Shown piece by piece: positions 6,619 through 6,672 of a stretch of 6,672 nt of DNA. Where the stretch lies: contig JABDKZ010000164.1 of NCBI GenBank assembly GCA_013001935.1, positions 1 through 6,672 of the forward strand. The letters are read 5' to 3'. The DNA comes from Maribacter sp. (GTDB lineage Bacteria > Bacteroidota > Bacteroidia > Flavobacteriales > Flavobacteriaceae). Made by a program: the position numbers and the translations under genes. The notes below the pieces were generated by a model, which was given only the letters and a program-made list of their open reading frames with translations, was not told the origin of the DNA and did no database searches. Every line of letters starts with the position of its first letter. The stretch's first letter is position 1.

Positions 6619-6672
6619 TTATGATTTTGGTAGTATGACCTCCAAGGGGGGTATTGGTTTAATTATGCCGTC
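6619..6672 (-). CDS. Possible 3' end of an upstream gene (partial)
   Basis: On the minus strand one frame stays open from the right edge to a TAA at 6621-6619, giving 17 codons (DGIIKPIPPLEVILPKS). The other two frames stop within the first few codons. The stretch is richer in G+C than a typical intergenic region here, and no TAnnTTTG box is visible before the LTxxQ gene, 10 nt away. A gene ending here in one operon with the LTxxQ gene would fit, but 17 open codons could be chance. The product is not recognisable. Confidence 0.35.
   Translation of the reverse strand, partial: DGIIKPIPPLEVILPKS

Overview
The window looks like a piece of chromosome from a flavobacterium (Bacteroidota). The base composition is AT-rich. 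The candidate promoters resemble the Bacteroidota TAnnTTTG type, and Shine-Dalgarno sites are poor or absent. The gene families are typical of that group: a long aromatic amino acid hydroxylase, a DUF4136 lipoprotein, a DUF5522 mini-protein, a glucosaminidase-LysM lipoprotein and an LTxxQ periplasmic protein. I see no mobile element, tRNA, rRNA or CRISPR array. No gene-free stretch exceeds about 205 bases.

Left part, minus strand (1-2548). Reading in the direction of transcription, a 52-residue DUF5522 protein with a [12 protein letters not shown] cysteine cluster (2390-2548) is followed by a DUF4136 lipoprotein with a Gly/Trp/Tyr-rich insert (1728-2315). A Rho-independent terminator (1698-1724) comes next, then a biopterin-dependent aromatic amino acid hydroxylase that starts at GTG 1627 and runs off the left edge of the window.

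Middle part, plus strand (2753-6130). Four tightly packed genes form an apparent operon: a small membrane-associated HExxH protein, a PLP enzyme of the D-cysteine desulfhydrase/ACC deaminase family, an outer-membrane-type glucosaminidase lipoprotein with LysM, and hemL for tetrapyrrole synthesis. The gaps are 11 nt, a 4-nt ATGA overlap and 2 nt. The operon ends at a strong hairpin (6131-6157). The divergent spacer 2549-2752 separates it from the DUF5522 gene and holds candidate promoters and two small palindromes.

Right part, minus strand (6162-6672). An LTxxQ/Spy-like periplasmic protein with a His/Lys-rich tail converges on hemL and shares its terminator. A possible 3' end of an upstream gene touches the right edge.

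Most of this is housekeeping chromosome, and I found no clearly new multi-gene system. The best leads are the hydroxylase's extra C-terminal half, the mini HExxH protein heading the operon, the DUF5522 mini-gene, and residue evidence that the PLP enzyme is of D-cysteine desulfhydrase type, not an ACC deaminase.
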